This document shows, piece after piece, positions 8,126-20,625 of a stretch of 64,000 nucleotides of DNA. The position numbers and the translations under genes were made by a program. Under the pieces are notes generated by a model, which saw only the letters and a list, made by a program, of their open reading frames with translations, had not been told where the DNA came from and searched no databases. How positions within the stretch are numbered: the stretch's first letter is position 1; each line of letters starts with the position of its first letter. This stretch comes from Allobrachymonas chironomi DSM 19884 (lineage in GTDB: Bacteria; Pseudomonadota; Gammaproteobacteria; Burkholderiales; Burkholderiaceae_C), in NCBI RefSeq assembly GCF_000374625.1, contig NZ_KB894765.1, positions 310,001 through 374,000 on the forward strand, written 5' to 3'.

Positions 8126-8698
8126 AAGCCCCTGTAGCGGCTTTCCAGCAAGTCCATGCCACTGGCGGGGCTGCCTGCAGACCGGATGCCAGAGTCATCC
8201 GATGGCACCAGCTCCCTCCAGCCCAGGCTGACGCCCCAGAAACACCATATTGGAATATTTTCCGCCTGACTGGCTCCATGCCAGCGCAGGCGGTCGGATG
8301 AATGCAAGTGCGCGGCATTTTGCTGGCTTTTTCCCTCCTGTCTACCGGACTGTCCTCCGTGCTGCGCCTTCCCGTGCGCCTGGCAGCGGATGACCGTGGG
8401 CAGGAAACCCAGCCCCTGATCAACCGCCCCGTCATGGCTCTCCGCCCTGCTCCCTTCCCTGCCGTCAGACGGCACGGAGGTGCACGGTCACCTGCGCGGC
8501 AACCCGCCCGCGTCACTGCATTCCTCCACGCGCCTACCCTCCCCTGTCCGGCCCTGTGGCCTGCGTGACGGAGTCTCCCGGCAATTCCCTTCCGTTTCCG
8601 GCGTTTGCCCTGGCATGTCAGCAGCAGCTGCATCGTGCCGCTGCTGCATGTCTGTAACTGCATAGCATGAGCCTGCGGGCTCAGGAAGGAAACGCATC
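8126..8698 (+). promoter_or_regulatory. rne: Long rne 5' leader with hairpin next to the ribosome site
   Basis: This 573-base gap between rluC and rne contains no gene I can support; its small open frames lack ribosome sites and conserved features. Near the 3' end two hairpins can form. One pairs gcagcag with ctgctgc (about 8620-8647). A tight one pairs TGAGCC (8668-8673) with GGCTCA (8678-8683) around a four-base loop, directly against the Shine-Dalgarno aggaagga (8683-8690). Enterobacterial rne mRNA has a long leader whose hairpins let RNase E cut its own message. The layout here suggests the same kind of autoregulation, which is an inference. Confidence 0.5.
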
Positions 8699-11635
8699 AT
8701 GAAACGGATGCTGATCAACGGCACCCAGTCGGAAGAACGCCGGCTTGCCATCGTCGACGGCCAGAAGCTGCTCGACTACGAGATCGAGATCGAGGGGCGT
8801 GAACAGCGCAAGGGCAATATCTACAAGGCCGTGGTCACGCGCGTCGAGCCCTCGCTGGAAGCCTGTTTTGTCGATTACGGCGAAGACCGCCACGGCTTCC
8901 TGCCGTTCAAGGAAATCTCGCGCCAATACTTTGCCGATGGCGTGCCGGTCAGCCAGGCGCGTATCCAGGACGTGATCCAGGAAGGCCAGGAACTGCTGGT
9001 ACAGGTCGAAAAGGAAGAACGTGGCAACAAGGGCGCTGCCCTGACCACCTTCATCAGCCTGGCCGGCCGCTACGTGGTGCTGATGCCCAACAACCCGCGT
9101 GGCGGTGGCGTCAGCCGCCGTATCGAGGGCGAGGACCGTGCCGAGCTGAAAGAGGCGATGGACCAGCTCGAGTACCCGAAGGGCATGAGCATCATCGCGC
9201 GTACCGCCGGTATCGGCCGCAGCGCGCCCGAACTGCAGTGGGACCTGAGCTACCTGCTGAAACTGTGGGAGGCGATTGAAGGGGCTTCCGGCGACGGCAA
9301 GGGTGCCTTCCTGATCTACCAGGAGTCCAACCTGGTCGTGCGGGCCCTGCGTGACTACTTCAGCCCGGAAATCGGCGACATCCTGATCGATACGGATGAC
9401 ATCTACGAGCAGGCGCACCAGTTCATGAACCACGTGATGCCGGAGCACGCATCCAAGGTCAAGCGCTACCGCGACGATGCCCCGCTGTTCAGCCGCTTCC
9501 AGATCGAGCACCAGATCGAGTCGGCCTACTCCCGCATCGTGACGCTGCCGAGCGGCGGCGCCATCGTGATCGACCACACCGAAGCCCTGGTGTCGGTGGA
9601 CGTCAACTCGGCACGCGCCATCAAGGGCAGCGACATCGAGGAAACCGCCACCCGCACCAACCTGGAGGCCGCCGATGAGGTGGCGCGCCAGATGCGTCTG
9701 CGTGACCTGGGCGGCCTGATCGTGATCGACTTCATCGACATGGACGAGCAGAAGAACCGCCGCGAGGTGGAAAGCCGCCTGCGCGATGCCCTGCGCCAGG
9801 ACCGCGCCCGCGTGCAGTTCGGCACCATCAGCAAGTTCGGCCTGCTCGAAATGAGCCGCCAGCGCCTGCGCCCGGCCCTGTCCGAAGGCGCTTCCATCCC
9901 CTGCCCGCGCTGCGGCGGTTCCGGCCACGTGCGCGATACCGAATCCAGCGCGCTGCAGATTCTGCGCATCATCCAGGAAGAGGCGATGAAGGACAACACC
10001 GCGGCCGTGCACGCCCAGGTGCCGGTCGAGGTCGCCTCCTTCCTGCTCAACGAGAAGCGCTCCGAAATCGCCAAGATCGAGCTCAAGCAACGCGTGCATG
10101 TGATGCTGGTACCCAACAAGGGCCTGGAAACGCCGCACTACCGTCTGGAACGCCTGAAGCACGACGATCTGCGTCTGGACAACATGGATGCCAGCTACAA
10201 CCTGGCCGAAGAGATCGAGGATCCGACCGCCGTCACGCGCCGCTCGCAGGAGCCGACCAACCGCCAGACGCCGGTGCTGAAGAACTTCCTGCCCGAGCCG
10301 CCGGCCGTGATCACGCCCGAAGTGGTCGCCGAGCCGGTTGCCGCTGCCGCTCCGGCAGCGCCTCAGGTGGTCGAGGAGCCGGGCGGCTTCGCATCGCTGT
10401 GGCTGAAAATCAAGCGCATGTTCGGCTGGGCCGATCCCGAGCCGCAAGTGCAGCCCGAACCCGTCAAGCCGGAACCCGAAACCAGGCCGGCCGACAAGTC
10501 CGACAACCGCCGTGGTGGTCAGCGTGGCGGTCGCGGTGGCCGCAGCAACGGCCAGCGTAACGGCCAGCGCAGCAGCCGTGGCGAACGCCAGGAAGACGGC
10601 AGCAGCCGCTCCGAAGAGTCCCGTGACAACCGTGCGCCGCGCAACGAGCAGCAAGGCGAGGCACGCCAGGAACGCAGCGGCTCCGGCAATCGCAACCGTC
10701 GTGGTGGTGAACGCTCCTCTTCCACGGAACGCAACGAATCCGGCGACAACCAGCAGCAGCAACGCAGCGAGCGTCGCCAACCGCGCCAGCCCCAACAGCC
10801 GGTGGCCGACAACAACGAGGTGCTGGCTGCCGGCGTAGCCGCAGCAGCCGTGAGCGCAGTTGCCGCTACCGAAGCCAGCGCCAGTGACAGCGTGGCAACG
10901 GCCACCGACACCGGCAGCGCTGACAGCACCGAACAGCGCGAGCGTCGCGAACGCCGCTCGCGTGACCGCTATGGCCGCGACCGCCGCAACCGTGGCGATC
11001 GTGGCGATCGTGCCGAACGGGCAAGCACCAGCGAATCGCAGGATACGGACAACAGCCAGGACACGGCTGCCGATGCATCTGCTCCGCGCAGCTACTTCTC
11101 GGCCCAGGCGAATGCCCCGGTACCGGGTCTGGCCCTGTCGGCCCCGGCGAGCAGCGCAGAGTCTGCACCAGCAGAAACTGCGGCCGAAGCTGCTGCCGAG
11201 CCGGTCACTACTCCGGTGATCACGGCTCCGGCAGAAACAGCCGCGCCCATGGAAACCGTCAGCGAAGCGGCTCCGGTTGCCGAAGCCCCGGTCCAAGCCC
11301 CCGCCCCGCTGGTCATCTCCAGTGCGGAAACGGTAACTACCGTTGCCGTGGCGGAAGTGGTGGAAGCTGGCGAAACTGCTGCCGCGCCCGTCGCCTTCAC
11401 CCTGCCGCTGGAACAGCTGCAGCAGGTTGCCGATCAGGCCGGCCTGGTCTGGGTGCATTCCGATGCCGACAAGGTCGCAGCCGTGCAGGCCGAGATTGCA
11501 GCCACGCCCAAACCGGTCCATGTGCCGCGCGAGCGTCCGCCGCTGGTAGCGCTGGACGAAGGTCCGCTGATCCTGGTGGAAACGCGTCGCGATCTGGCGG
11601 CCCAGCCGCTGCCGTTCGAGCAGGCCGCACAGTAA
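8699..11635 (+). CDS. rne: Ribonuclease E
   Basis: This is the endonuclease of mRNA decay and rRNA/tRNA processing, 978 residues. The N-terminal half has MKRMLINGTQ, an S1 RNA-binding domain (about 37-119), and the Mg-binding aspartates Asp301 in SVDVNSAR and Asp344 in VIDFIDM. The Zn-link CPRCGGSGH follows at about 402-410, where the tetramer is held together. From about residue 480 the protein is low-complexity. It has an Arg/Gly/Gln/Ser-rich block (about 600-700) expected to bind RNA, acidic/Ala/Pro-rich stretches, and a short ordered C-terminal tail. A strong ribosome site (aggaagga) precedes the ATG. The gene is monocistronic with its own terminator. Confidence 0.97.
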   Translation: MKRMLINGTQSEERRLAIVDGQKLLDYEIEIEGREQRKGNIYKAVVTRVEPSLEACFVDYGEDRHGFLPFKEISRQYFADGVPVSQARIQDVIQEGQELLVQVEKEERGNKGAALTTFISLAGRYVVLMPNNPRGGGVSRRIEGEDRAELKEAMDQLEYPKGMSIIARTAGIGRSAPELQWDLSYLLKLWEAIEGASGDGKGAFLIYQESNLVVRALRDYFSPEIGDILIDTDDIYEQAHQFMNHVMPEHASKVKRYRDDAPLFSRFQIEHQIESAYSRIVTLPSGGAIVIDHTEALVSVDVNSARAIKGSDIEETATRTNLEAADEVARQMRLRDLGGLIVIDFIDMDEQKNRREVESRLRDALRQDRARVQFGTISKFGLLEMSRQRLRPALSEGASIPCPRCGGSGHVRDTESSALQILRIIQEEAMKDNTAAVHAQVPVEVASFLLNEKRSEIAKIELKQRVHVMLVPNKGLETPHYRLERLKHDDLRLDNMDASYNLAEEIEDPTAVTRRSQEPTNRQTPVLKNFLPEPPAVITPEVVAEPVAAAAPAAPQVVEEPGGFASLWLKIKRMFGWADPEPQVQPEPVKPEPETRPADKSDNRRGGQRGGRGGRSNGQRNGQRSSRGERQEDGSSRSEESRDNRAPRNEQQGEARQERSGSGNRNRRGGERSSSTERNESGDNQQQQRSERRQPRQPQQPVADNNEVLAAGVAAAAVSAVAATEASASDSVATATDTGSADSTEQRERRERRSRDRYGRDRRNRGDRGDRAERASTSESQDTDNSQDTAADASAPRSYFSAQANAPVPGLALSAPASSAESAPAETAAEAAAEPVTTPVITAPAETAAPMETVSEAAPVAEAPVQAPAPLVISSAETVTTVAVAEVVEAGETAAAPVAFTLPLEQLQQVADQAGLVWVHSDADKVAAVQAEIAATPKPVHVPRERPPLVALDEGPLILVETRRDLAAQPLPFEQAAQ

Positions 11636-11680
11636 TGCGCACCTGCTGACAGGAGATATCCCCCTGCTCAGGCCTTCCAG

Positions 11681-11713
11681 ACGGCCACTGCATGCAGCAG
11701 TGGCCGTTTTTTC
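11681..11713 (+). terminator. Rho-independent terminator of rne
   Basis: An 11-bp perfect stem (11681-11691 with 11697-11707) has the loop atgca and is followed by a T run. It lies 46 bases after the rne stop. The rest of the gap to hemY (11714-11870) shows nothing recognisable. Confidence 0.93.
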
Positions 11714-11870
11714 ATGGGTACGACATGGCTGGGAAGGCTGCTATCGGTCCACGCCCGAAGCCAGCCGCCACGCTCAGGAGCAGTCGGGAACGGGTATGCC
11801 TCCGGGTGTCTGGCGGTGGCCTGGCCGCTCGGTCGGCCCGAAGACCAGCTGTACGCCTGAAGAGATGCCT

Positions 11871-13214
11871 TCAGACCGCCGTGGTGGCGGCCTGCTTCCA
11901 GGCCTCGAGCGCCGCAGCACTGTCCGCGCGCTGCTCGGCCAATCGCGCCAGGGCCATCCATGCCTGGCGGCGCAGGGCCGGAGCCTGCTGCAGACCCGGC
12001 AGGGCCTGCTCCAGCAGCTGACGGGCCTGATCCGGCAACTGGCGTTGCAGGCAGGCCAGGCCATCGAGATACTGCAGTTCCGCCTGTCTGGGATGGCGCT
12101 GGCGGGCCTGTTCGATACGCTGCAGCCAGCCGGCATCCAGGCTGTCCAGGGCATCTCCCAGCAACAGCAGCACGGATTGGCGCTGGCTGGCAGCAAGCGC
12201 ATCCGGCTGTTCGACCAGCTGTTCCCAGACCGGCAGCAACCATTGGGCAGACTGCGCCGACGAACCACCCAGCAGCTGCAGACGCTCCGTTGCGGCCAGG
12301 GCAATCGCCGGGACGCTGCGCTCCTGGGCATCCAGCGCACGCCAGTGCTGCTGCAGTTGCGCCACATCCTGGGCCGAGCGCAGCCAGTCAGCCGCCAGCT
12401 GCTGGATCAGGGCCTTGCCGGCCAGTTCCGAAAACGCCTTGTGTCGTACCAGCACGCGCGCCGTTTCGAGCGCCTGATGCGCATCACCGATTTGCTGGGC
12501 GGCACGCAGGCGATAACGCAAGGCCGCCATGCGGCGACCGGCTCCCTGTGGCAGCTGGTCCAGTTGCTGCAGTGCCTTGTCCGGCTGGTGGCTGTCGAGC
12601 GCCCAGCGTACCGATCGCAGCAGCAGGCCTTCGCGTGTTTCGGCGGCGGCAGACCCCTGGATCTGCTGCCCCTCCTGCTCGGCACGGAGCTGACAGGCAT
12701 CGCGCCAGTCGGCATCCTGCATGCGCTGGCTGCTGTCTGCCATCAGGCTGTGCGCCAGCGTGCGCAATTGCATGCGGTAGGCCGGAGCCACTGCGTGTGG
12801 CGGCGTTTTCCTGCCCGATACGACGGGTTCCGCCGGTTGTATCTGATCCGGCTTGCCATACAGACCTTCATCCTGCTCCAGCGCCTTGCCGGCAGCCGTG
12901 CGGGCACGGCCATAACGACCGGCCATCTGGTAGGACATGGCATCGAGCAGATGACCATGCATGGCGCGCTCCTTCTGGTGCGTACGCCAGCGCTGGGCCT
13001 GCTGCGGCAGACTGGACAGAATTTGCACGCCGCGCAGCAGTGCAAAGCCCAGCAGGAACAGCCCGACAATGACGGCAACGATCAGGTTGAGCGAGAGGTC
13101 AATCGCGCGGGTCGGCGACCAGTAGACCGTGACCACGGCCTGATTGCCACCGGCCAACAGGGCCAGCAGCGTTGCCAGCAAAAACAGCAGGACCAGCCAG
13201 AGCAGCGCGCGCAT
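11871..13214 (-). CDS. hemY: HemY-like membrane protein with tetratricopeptide-type repeats
   Basis: The protein has 447 residues. Two N-terminal membrane helices (MRALLWLVLLFLLATLLALL and about residues 45-62) form the HemY N-terminal domain. A cytosolic or periplasmic helical-repeat region follows, with TPR-like units such as LEQALPGLQQAPALRRQAWM. This is the hemX-adjacent HemY of proteobacteria, not the Bacillus protoporphyrinogen oxidase of the same name. Its exact job in tetrapyrrole synthesis is unknown. It is the last gene of hemC-hemD-hemX-hemY and begins four bases after hemX. Confidence 0.9.
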   Translation of the reverse strand: MRALLWLVLLFLLATLLALLAGGNQAVVTVYWSPTRAIDLSLNLIVAVIVGLFLLGFALLRGVQILSSLPQQAQRWRTHQKERAMHGHLLDAMSYQMAGRYGRARTAAGKALEQDEGLYGKPDQIQPAEPVVSGRKTPPHAVAPAYRMQLRTLAHSLMADSSQRMQDADWRDACQLRAEQEGQQIQGSAAAETREGLLLRSVRWALDSHQPDKALQQLDQLPQGAGRRMAALRYRLRAAQQIGDAHQALETARVLVRHKAFSELAGKALIQQLAADWLRSAQDVAQLQQHWRALDAQERSVPAIALAATERLQLLGGSSAQSAQWLLPVWEQLVEQPDALAASQRQSVLLLLGDALDSLDAGWLQRIEQARQRHPRQAELQYLDGLACLQRQLPDQARQLLEQALPGLQQAPALRRQAWMALARLAEQRADSAAALEAWKQAATTAV

Positions 13215-13217
13215 GGG

Positions 13218-14399
13218 TCAGTTCCCCGTGGCGGCAGAAGCAGCAGAAGCCGCTGCGGAAGCCAGCGCTGCCGAAGCAGGTACCGTCGCCGCTACCGCTG
13301 GCACAGCAACCGGGGCACTCAGGGCTGCCGCATTTTGCGCGGCGGTCAGCGCGGCCTGGGTTTCCCGGATGGTCGGCATCTGGACCGCATGGATGTTGCT
13401 GCCGATTTCCTCCAGCTGCAACAGCGAATCACGCACGACCTGCGCATCGGACTGGAAATAGCGGCTCATCATGGCGCGTACCTGCTGCACGTCGCTGCGC
13501 GCGATTTCAGGCTGACGCGCCAGCAGCGCCATGCGGGCATTGAGCAGCTGCAGCTTGATATTTTCACGCAGGTAGTAGCCCTGTTGCGGCTGCAGCAGCG
13601 CGGCATCGCGGCTTTCGATGGTGCGCACGCGCACCAGATCGGAGAAGGTATCGCTGACATGGGCCCAGGCCTGTTGCCACCAGGGCGCATCGGCCGGCAG
13701 GCTGGCAACGCTGCTGGCCTGCGCCTGCCAGGTGCGTTCGTTCAGACGCACCAGATCGCTTTGCAGCGGCATGGAATCGATCTGACGCAGCACGCCATCG
13801 ATACGGCCCAGCAGCATGGTCACATCACTCTCGCTGGTCTGGCGCAGGCGCTCGATATCGCGGCCAATGCTCTGCTCCAGCGGCAACAGCTTGGGTTGCG
13901 CCGCCTGGCGGAGGCGGTTTTGCGCACTGACCAAACCGGCCAGCAGCGGCTGCACCCCTCCAGTCAGCTGGGTCTGCTGCCAGCCCATCTGGATGGCAGC
14001 ATCGATATCGACCAGCAGGTTTTCATCCTTGGCACGGGCCAGGCCCTGCAGCACACTGTCCACCTGGGCATTGCGCGCCTCGAATTCTGCGACCTTGGCG
14101 GCAAACAGCGCAGTACGCGCCGTTGCTTCCTGGCCCTGGCGGCTGGCCAGCCCGGCTTCGGCCTGCAACTCGCTGGCCTGGCGATTCATATTGGCCACCT
14201 GGGTGGCGATCTGCTGCTGCATGCGACGCGCATCCTGCCAGAGATAAGCCACACCGGCCACCGCCAGCAAGGCCAGGATCAGCGCCAGCACCAGACCCAC
14301 GCGCGCCACTGCCGGCATGCCGTTGCGCGCATGTACGGGAACAGCGCTCGCAGGCATCGGCGCGGGAATGGCAGCTTCGGTCTGGTCGGGAGTCGTCAT
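13218..14399 (-). CDS. hemX: HemX-like membrane protein (annotated as uroporphyrinogen-III C-methyltransferase)
   Basis: The protein has 393 residues: a Pro/Ala-rich cytoplasmic start, one membrane helix (about 34-52, GLVLALILALLAVAGVAYLW), a coiled-coil segment rich in Gln/Ala/Glu (about 55-110), and a helical domain ending in a long Ala/Ser/Val-rich tail. Many databases call this family uroporphyrinogen-III methyltransferase. No SAM-binding motif is visible, so a structural or regulatory role is more likely. It overlaps hemD by four bases (ATGA). Confidence 0.88.
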   Translation of the reverse strand: MTTPDQTEAAIPAPMPASAVPVHARNGMPAVARVGLVLALILALLAVAGVAYLWQDARRMQQQIATQVANMNRQASELQAEAGLASRQGQEATARTALFAAKVAEFEARNAQVDSVLQGLARAKDENLLVDIDAAIQMGWQQTQLTGGVQPLLAGLVSAQNRLRQAAQPKLLPLEQSIGRDIERLRQTSESDVTMLLGRIDGVLRQIDSMPLQSDLVRLNERTWQAQASSVASLPADAPWWQQAWAHVSDTFSDLVRVRTIESRDAALLQPQQGYYLRENIKLQLLNARMALLARQPEIARSDVQQVRAMMSRYFQSDAQVVRDSLLQLEEIGSNIHAVQMPTIRETQAALTAAQNAAALSAPVAVPAVAATVPASAALASAAASAASAATGN

Positions 14400-15229
14400 A
14401 ACAGCGATTGTATCGACTGGGCCACGTCCGCAAGCACGGGGCGTGCCTGCTGCAAACGCACAAATCCATGGCGACGGGCATTTTCGGCAATGCGTGGATG
14501 GGTTGCCACGGCCACATCACCTGACCAGTCATGCGCGGGTAGCAGGGTCACCGCATGCTCCAGTGCCTGCGAACTGCTCCACAGCCAGATGCAGCGCCGC
14601 CCCTGCAGCTCCCGGAGCAGCGCGGCGGTGAAAGCGGCGCTCCAGTCGGGCGGCTGGCGCTGGTAGGCGACGACCGTATCGACGCTGACGCCGGCGGCCT
14701 GCAGCTGCTGCCCCATCCAGTCACGGCCAGCCCCCTGATCTGCCTGCTGCCCGGGCAGCAGCTGGTCGGTACCGCGCACACGCAAAATGCGTTTACCCTG
14801 CTGCAGCGCCTGCGCGATCCGCGGCTGGATCAGCGGCCAGAGTGTTTCGGAGTCGAACTGGGCGGCATCAGCGGGCGGACTATCGATGCCTGCAGCGGGG
14901 ACACCAGCCTGCAGCAGCGCATCGCGCGTCCCGCGACCGGGAGCCCAGGCACGTATGCCGGACGCCTGCCAGCGCACCAGGGCATCCGGTACTGCCGCAA
15001 AGAACCCCGTCACGGCCGGCACGCTGACAAAATAGGCTGCAACCAGCTCCGGCAATCTGCTCCAGGCCTGTTGCAACTGCTGCTGATACCCCGGCGCATG
15101 CACCGGAGCCGTGACGATCAGCGGCAAGGGGCGGATCTCCGCCCCGGGCAGCAGCTGCTGCAGCTGCGCCGTCCAGCGGCCGGCCTGTGGCTCGGGCCGG
15201 GTGACCAGCACCAGCGGACGCACGGACAT
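14396..15229 (-). CDS. hemD: Uroporphyrinogen-III synthase
   Basis: HemD closes hydroxymethylbilane to uroporphyrinogen III with inversion of ring D. The protein has 277 residues, within the family range. It carries the typical start RPLVLVTRPEPQAGRW, a central FVSVPAVTGFF segment and a C-terminal VATHPRIAENARRHGF, which matches the T.GP.T...A...G pattern of the family. The family is poorly conserved, so the call leans on position. It starts three bases after the stop of hemC and overlaps hemX. Confidence 0.93.
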   Translation of the reverse strand: MSVRPLVLVTRPEPQAGRWTAQLQQLLPGAEIRPLPLIVTAPVHAPGYQQQLQQAWSRLPELVAAYFVSVPAVTGFFAAVPDALVRWQASGIRAWAPGRGTRDALLQAGVPAAGIDSPPADAAQFDSETLWPLIQPRIAQALQQGKRILRVRGTDQLLPGQQADQGAGRDWMGQQLQAAGVSVDTVVAYQRQPPDWSAAFTAALLRELQGRRCIWLWSSSQALEHAVTLLPAHDWSGDVAVATHPRIAENARRHGFVRLQQARPVLADVAQSIQSLL

Positions 15230-15231
15230 GT

Positions 15232-16167
15232 TCAGCCTGCGTGCACCTGGGCACCGGCAGCAATCAGCTGGCGTGCCACCTGCTCGCCGAGCTGATCGGC
15301 CTGTTCCAGCGTCTGCACGGCGGCCGTGGCGCTGGCGTGCACCAGCCCGCCCCGGGCATCGTCTTCACGGCCCCAGGCGGCTTCGATATGCAGCTTATCG
15401 CCATCCAGCGTGGCATGTGCGGCCAGCGGCATGGAGCAGCTGCCCCCCATGGTGCGGCTGACGGCACGCTCGGCGGCCACACGCAGCCAGGTCGGCAGAT
15501 GCACCAGCGGGGCCAGCGCCTGCAGCAGCTCGGGACGACCACTGCGGATCTCGATGCCCAGTGCCCCCTGCCCGGCAGCCGGCAGCATCTGCTGCGGTTC
15601 GAAAATGCCACGGATACGATCCTGCAGCTCAAGGCGCATGAGGCCGGCGGCCGCCAGCACAATGGCGTCGTACTGGCCCTCGTCCAGCTTGCGCAAGCGG
15701 GTATCGAGGTTGCCGCGCAGCGGTTCGATGCGCAGATCCGGCCGCTGCGCACGCAGCAGCACGGTGCGACGCAGGCTGGAGGTGCCCAGCACGCCGCCCT
15801 GCGGCACCGCATCCAGGCTGGCGTACTGCGGCGAGACAAAGGCATCGCGCGGATCCTCGCGCTCCATCACGCAAGCCAGTTCGAAACCGGGCGGCAGCTC
15901 CATCGGCACGTCCTTGAGCGAATGCACGGCCAGGTCGGCGCGACCTTCCTCCAGCGCCAGCTCCAGCTCCTTGACGAACAGGCCCTTGCCGCCGACCTTG
16001 CTCAGCGTGCGGTCCAGGATCTGGTCGCCGCGCGTGGTCATGCCCAGCAGGGTGACGGTGTGGCCCTGCTGCTCCAGCAGGGCCTTGACATGTTCGGCCT
16101 GCCACAGGGCGAGACGGCTTTCGCGGGTAGCGATGGTGAGATGCAGGGGGGAAATGGCTTGTGTCAT
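15232..16167 (-). CDS. hemC: Hydroxymethylbilane synthase (porphobilinogen deaminase)
   Basis: HemC polymerises four porphobilinogens into hydroxymethylbilane. From the ATG of [10 protein letters not shown] it has 311 residues. Visible motifs are [12 protein letters not shown], the catalytic-Asp segment HSLKDVP (Asp86), GTSSLRR and RGNLDTRL. Cys244 in GGSCSMPL carries the dipyrromethane cofactor. An in-frame ATG eight codons earlier (16191) is possible but adds unconserved residues. The gene heads the hemC-hemD-hemX-hemY operon and is divergent from argH. Confidence 0.97.
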   Translation of the reverse strand: MTQAISPLHLTIATRESRLALWQAEHVKALLEQQGHTVTLLGMTTRGDQILDRTLSKVGGKGLFVKELELALEEGRADLAVHSLKDVPMELPPGFELACVMEREDPRDAFVSPQYASLDAVPQGGVLGTSSLRRTVLLRAQRPDLRIEPLRGNLDTRLRKLDEGQYDAIVLAAAGLMRLELQDRIRGIFEPQQMLPAAGQGALGIEIRSGRPELLQALAPLVHLPTWLRVAAERAVSRTMGGSCSMPLAAHATLDGDKLHIEAAWGREDDARGGLVHASATAAVQTLEQADQLGEQVARQLIAAGAQVHAG

Positions 16168-16370
16168 GCGCGCGCAGGCCGGGCCTGCCAATGGTGATGC
16201 GCCCTTGCGGGCAATATTCCTGATGCCGTGATGCTAGCACGGGCACCGGGGAAAACACCGCTCGCTCCTGTTGCCACACCGGGCATCGTTACAATAGGGG
16301 TTTGGCTTGCCCGTGCGCAAGTCCTGTCTGTTTCTGGCCGCTGCGGCCTGCCTTTTCCGATATTCCAGCC

Positions 16371-17821
<1,451 letters not shown>

Positions 17822-17825
<4 letters not shown>

Positions 17826-18097
17826 TCAGCCAGACCGAAATGCTGCTGGGCACCGCGCTGGCCCTGACCGTGTTCGCCTGCTGGCAGATCGTGCGCGGCG
17901 TGCTCGGCCTGAAGAACCGCGGACCGGACTACGCCAAGGCCATTGGCCGCCGGCTGGTGCTGACCACGGTGACCTTTATCGCGATTCCGCTGCTGATCTG
18001 GCTCGGCCAGGACGAATGGGGGGATCGCACCGGTCTGTACGCCTTTCTGGCAGGCCTGGTGACCGTCAACGCGATCTGGTTCCGCAGGCTGCGCTGA
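17822..18097 (+). CDS. Small conserved membrane protein
   Basis: This is a 91-residue protein of unknown function with three predicted membrane helices (about 7-28, 44-62 and 71-88) and an Arg-rich end (WFRRLR). Its start overlaps the argH stop (ATGA), so it is translationally coupled to arginine synthesis, but nothing in the sequence suggests a link to that pathway. It is followed by a convergent transglycosylase gene only four bases away. Confidence 0.8.
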
Positions 18098-18101
18098 GCT
18101 G

Positions 18102-18746
18102 CTACGCCAGCATCCAGCGGCGCTGCGCTGCCATCACGGCATCGGGATAGGCCGATTTTCCGCGTGAGCCGTTGTAACGCCCCAGCGCCATGAACAGATC
18201 GCCCTTTTCGCGATTCAGGTAGTAGCGCAGGATCACGCAGCCAAAACGCAGATTGGTCTGCTGGTGAAACAGCGCAGCCGGGTCGCCATCGCCAATGGTG
18301 CGCGCCCAGAACGGCATCACCTGCATCAGCCCGCGCGCACCGACCGGGGAAATCGCGAACTTGCGGAAATTGCTCTCGACCTGGATCAGGCCGAGCACCA
18401 GCGATACCTCCAGTCCGGCACGCGCTGCCTCGTACCAGACCGTCTGCAGGAACTCGCGCCGGGTGAAATCGTTTTCCATGCGATTGCCGAGCCGGCGCTG
18501 CATCTCGCCCAGCCAGCGCAGGTAATCCTGCTCCTGCTGGCGATTGTCGAAAAACGGCACCGGCGGCGCAGAGCTCATGCGCACCGAGGCGCTGAGTGCG
18601 GTGCGCACGGAATCGGCCAGATGCTCTTCCTTTTGCGCACCCGCCCAGGCCAGCGGCCAGGGCGCAGCGCCCAGCAGCCCTGCCCCGCCCCAGCGCGCCG
18701 TGGCCTGCAACCAGCGGCGACGGGAGCTTGCAGTCGCTTGCCGCAT
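18102..18746 (-). CDS. Soluble lytic murein transglycosylase-like protein with twin-arginine-type leader
   Basis: The protein has 214 residues from the ATG at 18746. The leader ASSRRRWLQATARWG followed by GAGLLGAAPWPLAWA looks like a twin-arginine (Tat) signal peptide. The SLT domain has catalytic Glu124 in LIQVESNFRKF, then SPVGARGLMQVMP and a C-terminal LGRYNGSRGKSAYP, so it should cleave peptidoglycan in the periplasm. It begins seven bases after the proS stop and probably shares that transcript. An upstream in-frame start exists but lies inside proS. Confidence 0.88.
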   Translation of the reverse strand: MRQATASSRRRWLQATARWGGAGLLGAAPWPLAWAGAQKEEHLADSVRTALSASVRMSSAPPVPFFDNRQQEQDYLRWLGEMQRRLGNRMENDFTRREFLQTVWYEAARAGLEVSLVLGLIQVESNFRKFAISPVGARGLMQVMPFWARTIGDGDPAALFHQQTNLRFGCVILRYYLNREKGDLFMALGRYNGSRGKSAYPDAVMAAQRRWMLA

Positions 18747-18753
18747 GGCCGGC

Positions 18754-20499
<1,746 letters not shown>

Positions 20500-20570
20500 G
20501 GTTCTGCACTAGAGGAAAAACACGCCGGGCAACAGCCTTTCCTGCTGCATGGCAACAACTCCTATTCTCG

Positions 20571-20598
20571 TTGATATCCAGGCCCAACAGTGCATAAT
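20571..20598 (+). promoter_or_regulatory. Sigma-70 promoter of rppH
   Basis: TTGATA (20571-20576) and CATAAT (20593-20598) are separated by 16 bases, about 28 bases before the rppH start codon. This is a good match to a housekeeping promoter. Confidence 0.65.
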
Positions 20599-20625
20599 GG
20601 ACCCATTAAAGAATTGGAGTTGATC

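Noticed and set aside
8302-8568. Small open frames inside the rne leader (both strands)
   Set aside because: No ribosome site, no hydrophobic or domain pattern, and their position fits an untranslated leader.
8681-11521. A 946-codon open frame on the minus strand across rne
   Set aside because: It is the mirror of the RNase E gene, whose domains and catalytic residues are unmistakable.
11700-14666. A 988-codon open frame on the plus strand across hemY and hemX
   Set aside because: It is antisense to two recognised hem genes, has low-complexity composition and no ribosome site or known domain; high GC creates long open antisense frames.
16271-16295. TTGCCA and TACAAT as an argH promoter
   Set aside because: The spacer is only 13 bases, too short for sigma-70; only the -10 box is mentioned as a possibility.
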